A stretch of 64,000 nt of DNA from Cupriavidus pauculus (lineage in GTDB: Bacteria; Pseudomonadota; Gammaproteobacteria; Burkholderiales; Burkholderiaceae): NCBI RefSeq assembly GCF_002858765.1, contig NZ_PJRP01000002.1:542598-606597 (forward strand), in the 5' to 3' direction. Below the pieces are notes generated by a model that worked only from the letters and a program-made list of their open reading frames with translations, had not been told where the DNA came from and ran no database searches. Position 1 is the first letter of the stretch; every line of letters begins with the position of its first letter. A program made the translations under genes and the position numbers. Shown here one piece after another: positions 63,464 through 64,000 of this stretch.

Positions 63464-64000
63464 TCAGCCTGGTTTGCGCGCAATCAGCAGACGCGAGCCG
63501 CCCACAGGAAGGTTCACGCCACTTCGAATCATTGCCACTTCAGCATTCAAAACGGATTCCAGGGCGCCATTGAGCCAGGGTGACAACTCAAGTTCGGCGG
63601 TAGGGTTTTCCTCGATGCGCCGAGGGGAGCGCTTCTGCATCGCGCGCGACGCCAGCATCGCCGGCAGGAGTGCCGACACAAACGAAGTGCTGCGTTCGAC
63701 GTTAAAACCCGCCGCCTGCACTTTGGCATGCAGTTCCTTCGCCGAATAGCGACGGACATGGCAGGCGTAATCGTCCGTCGGGCTCCACAGCCAGGCATGC
63801 TGAGGAACTGTCAGTACCAGCAAACCACCCGGCTTGACTGCTTGATGCAACATGCTCAGCACCTGCTCGTCTTCGTTGATGTGTTCGAGCACATCGAATG
63901 CGCCGATGGCGTCGAATTCATCGATGAACGGTACGTGACGGGCGTCCATCTGCATGAAGTTGACAGACGGCGTGCGCTCGGCGGCGAAACCTAGCCCAGC
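63464..64000 (-). CDS. SAM-dependent methyltransferase, C-terminal part (cut by right edge)
   Basis: The visible 178 codons are the C-terminal part of a class-I methyltransferase; the frame is open to the edge (residues AGLGFAAERTPSVNF precede the first internal Met). Motifs: IGAFDVLEHINEDEQVLSMLHQAVKPGGLLVLTVPQHAWLWSPTDDYACHVRRYS, as in glycan-cluster methyltransferases of the UbiG-like type. The glycine-rich motif I is probably outside the window. Substrate not determinable. Confidence 0.85.
   Translation of the reverse strand, partial: AGLGFAAERTPSVNFMQMDARHVPFIDEFDAIGAFDVLEHINEDEQVLSMLHQAVKPGGLLVLTVPQHAWLWSPTDDYACHVRRYSAKELHAKVQAAGFNVERSTSFVSALLPAMLASRAMQKRSPRRIEENPTAELELSPWLNGALESVLNAEVAMIRSGVNLPVGGSRLLIARKPG

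Overview
The window is dense, high-GC (roughly two-thirds GC by eye), almost repeat-free bacterial chromosome. Gene content and order point to a betaproteobacterium of the Burkholderiales, most likely Cupriavidus/Ralstonia: zapA beside 6S RNA and an EVE-domain gene, DUF3460-scpA-panC, a hemD-hemX fusion followed by hemY, and yqgE-ruvX-pyrR-pyrB-pyrC'-plsC. This assignment is inference from content; no database was searched. No tRNA, rRNA, CRISPR array or insertion sequence was seen.

Layout. 0-3.3 kb: the end of a malonyl-CoA synthetase gene, a SIMPL-domain secreted protein, an EVE-domain protein, a 6S RNA gene with a long structured leader, and zapA with a ZapB-like coiled-coil gene. 3.4-16.4 kb: a cobalamin region. 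A B12 riboswitch precedes btuB-btuC-btuD-cobO, followed by cobT-cobS-cobC; on the other strand lie btuF-cobD-cbiB-cobU, and cobQ diverges from cobU. Together they import corrinoids, adenosylate them, make the aminopropanol linker, and build and attach the lower-ligand loop. The corrin-ring genes are not here. 16.3-20.5 kb: a GNAT acetyltransferase, a PepSY membrane protein, panC, scpA and DUF3460. 20.7-27.3 kb: tamA-tamB plus a BamE-like lipoprotein in one overlapping operon. 27.4-35.8 kb: metG, an OmpA-like lipoprotein, apbC/mrp, a Cu-Zn superoxide dismutase lipoprotein, dcd and an AdiA-type decarboxylase. 35.9-42.9 kb: TRAP transporter membrane subunits without a binding protein, argH and ppc. 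43.0-47.4 kb: hemC, hemDX and hemY, three consecutive haem genes. 47.4-50.2 kb: a polysaccharide-type acyltransferase and a photolyase. 50.3-55.8 kb: rsuA, then yqgE-ruvX-pyrR-pyrB-pyrC'-plsC, in which the dihydroorotase paralogue has lost metal ligands.

55.9-64 kb (right edge): an accessory surface-polysaccharide cluster, all on the minus strand and visibly more AT-rich. It encodes two methyltransferases (one cut by the edge), a WbqC-family protein, a PglD/NeuD-type acetyltransferase, a phytanoyl-CoA-dioxygenase-like enzyme, a polyprenyl-phosphate-type glycosyltransferase, an unrecognised cysteine-bearing secreted or anchored protein, a large multi-spanning membrane protein and a WecE aminotransferase. 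It is the best candidate for undescribed biology: a 4-amino-sugar modification cassette joined to a Gtr-like membrane glycosylation module.

Regulatory points: four genes (cobU, cobQ, hemC, yqgE) have a -10-like hexamer ending 6-7 nt before the ATG, the geometry of leaderless mRNAs. A dispersed GC-rich palindrome occurs in three intergenic gaps. Strong stem-loops sit in the 6S leader, between cobO and cobT, and ahead of the decarboxylase gene.
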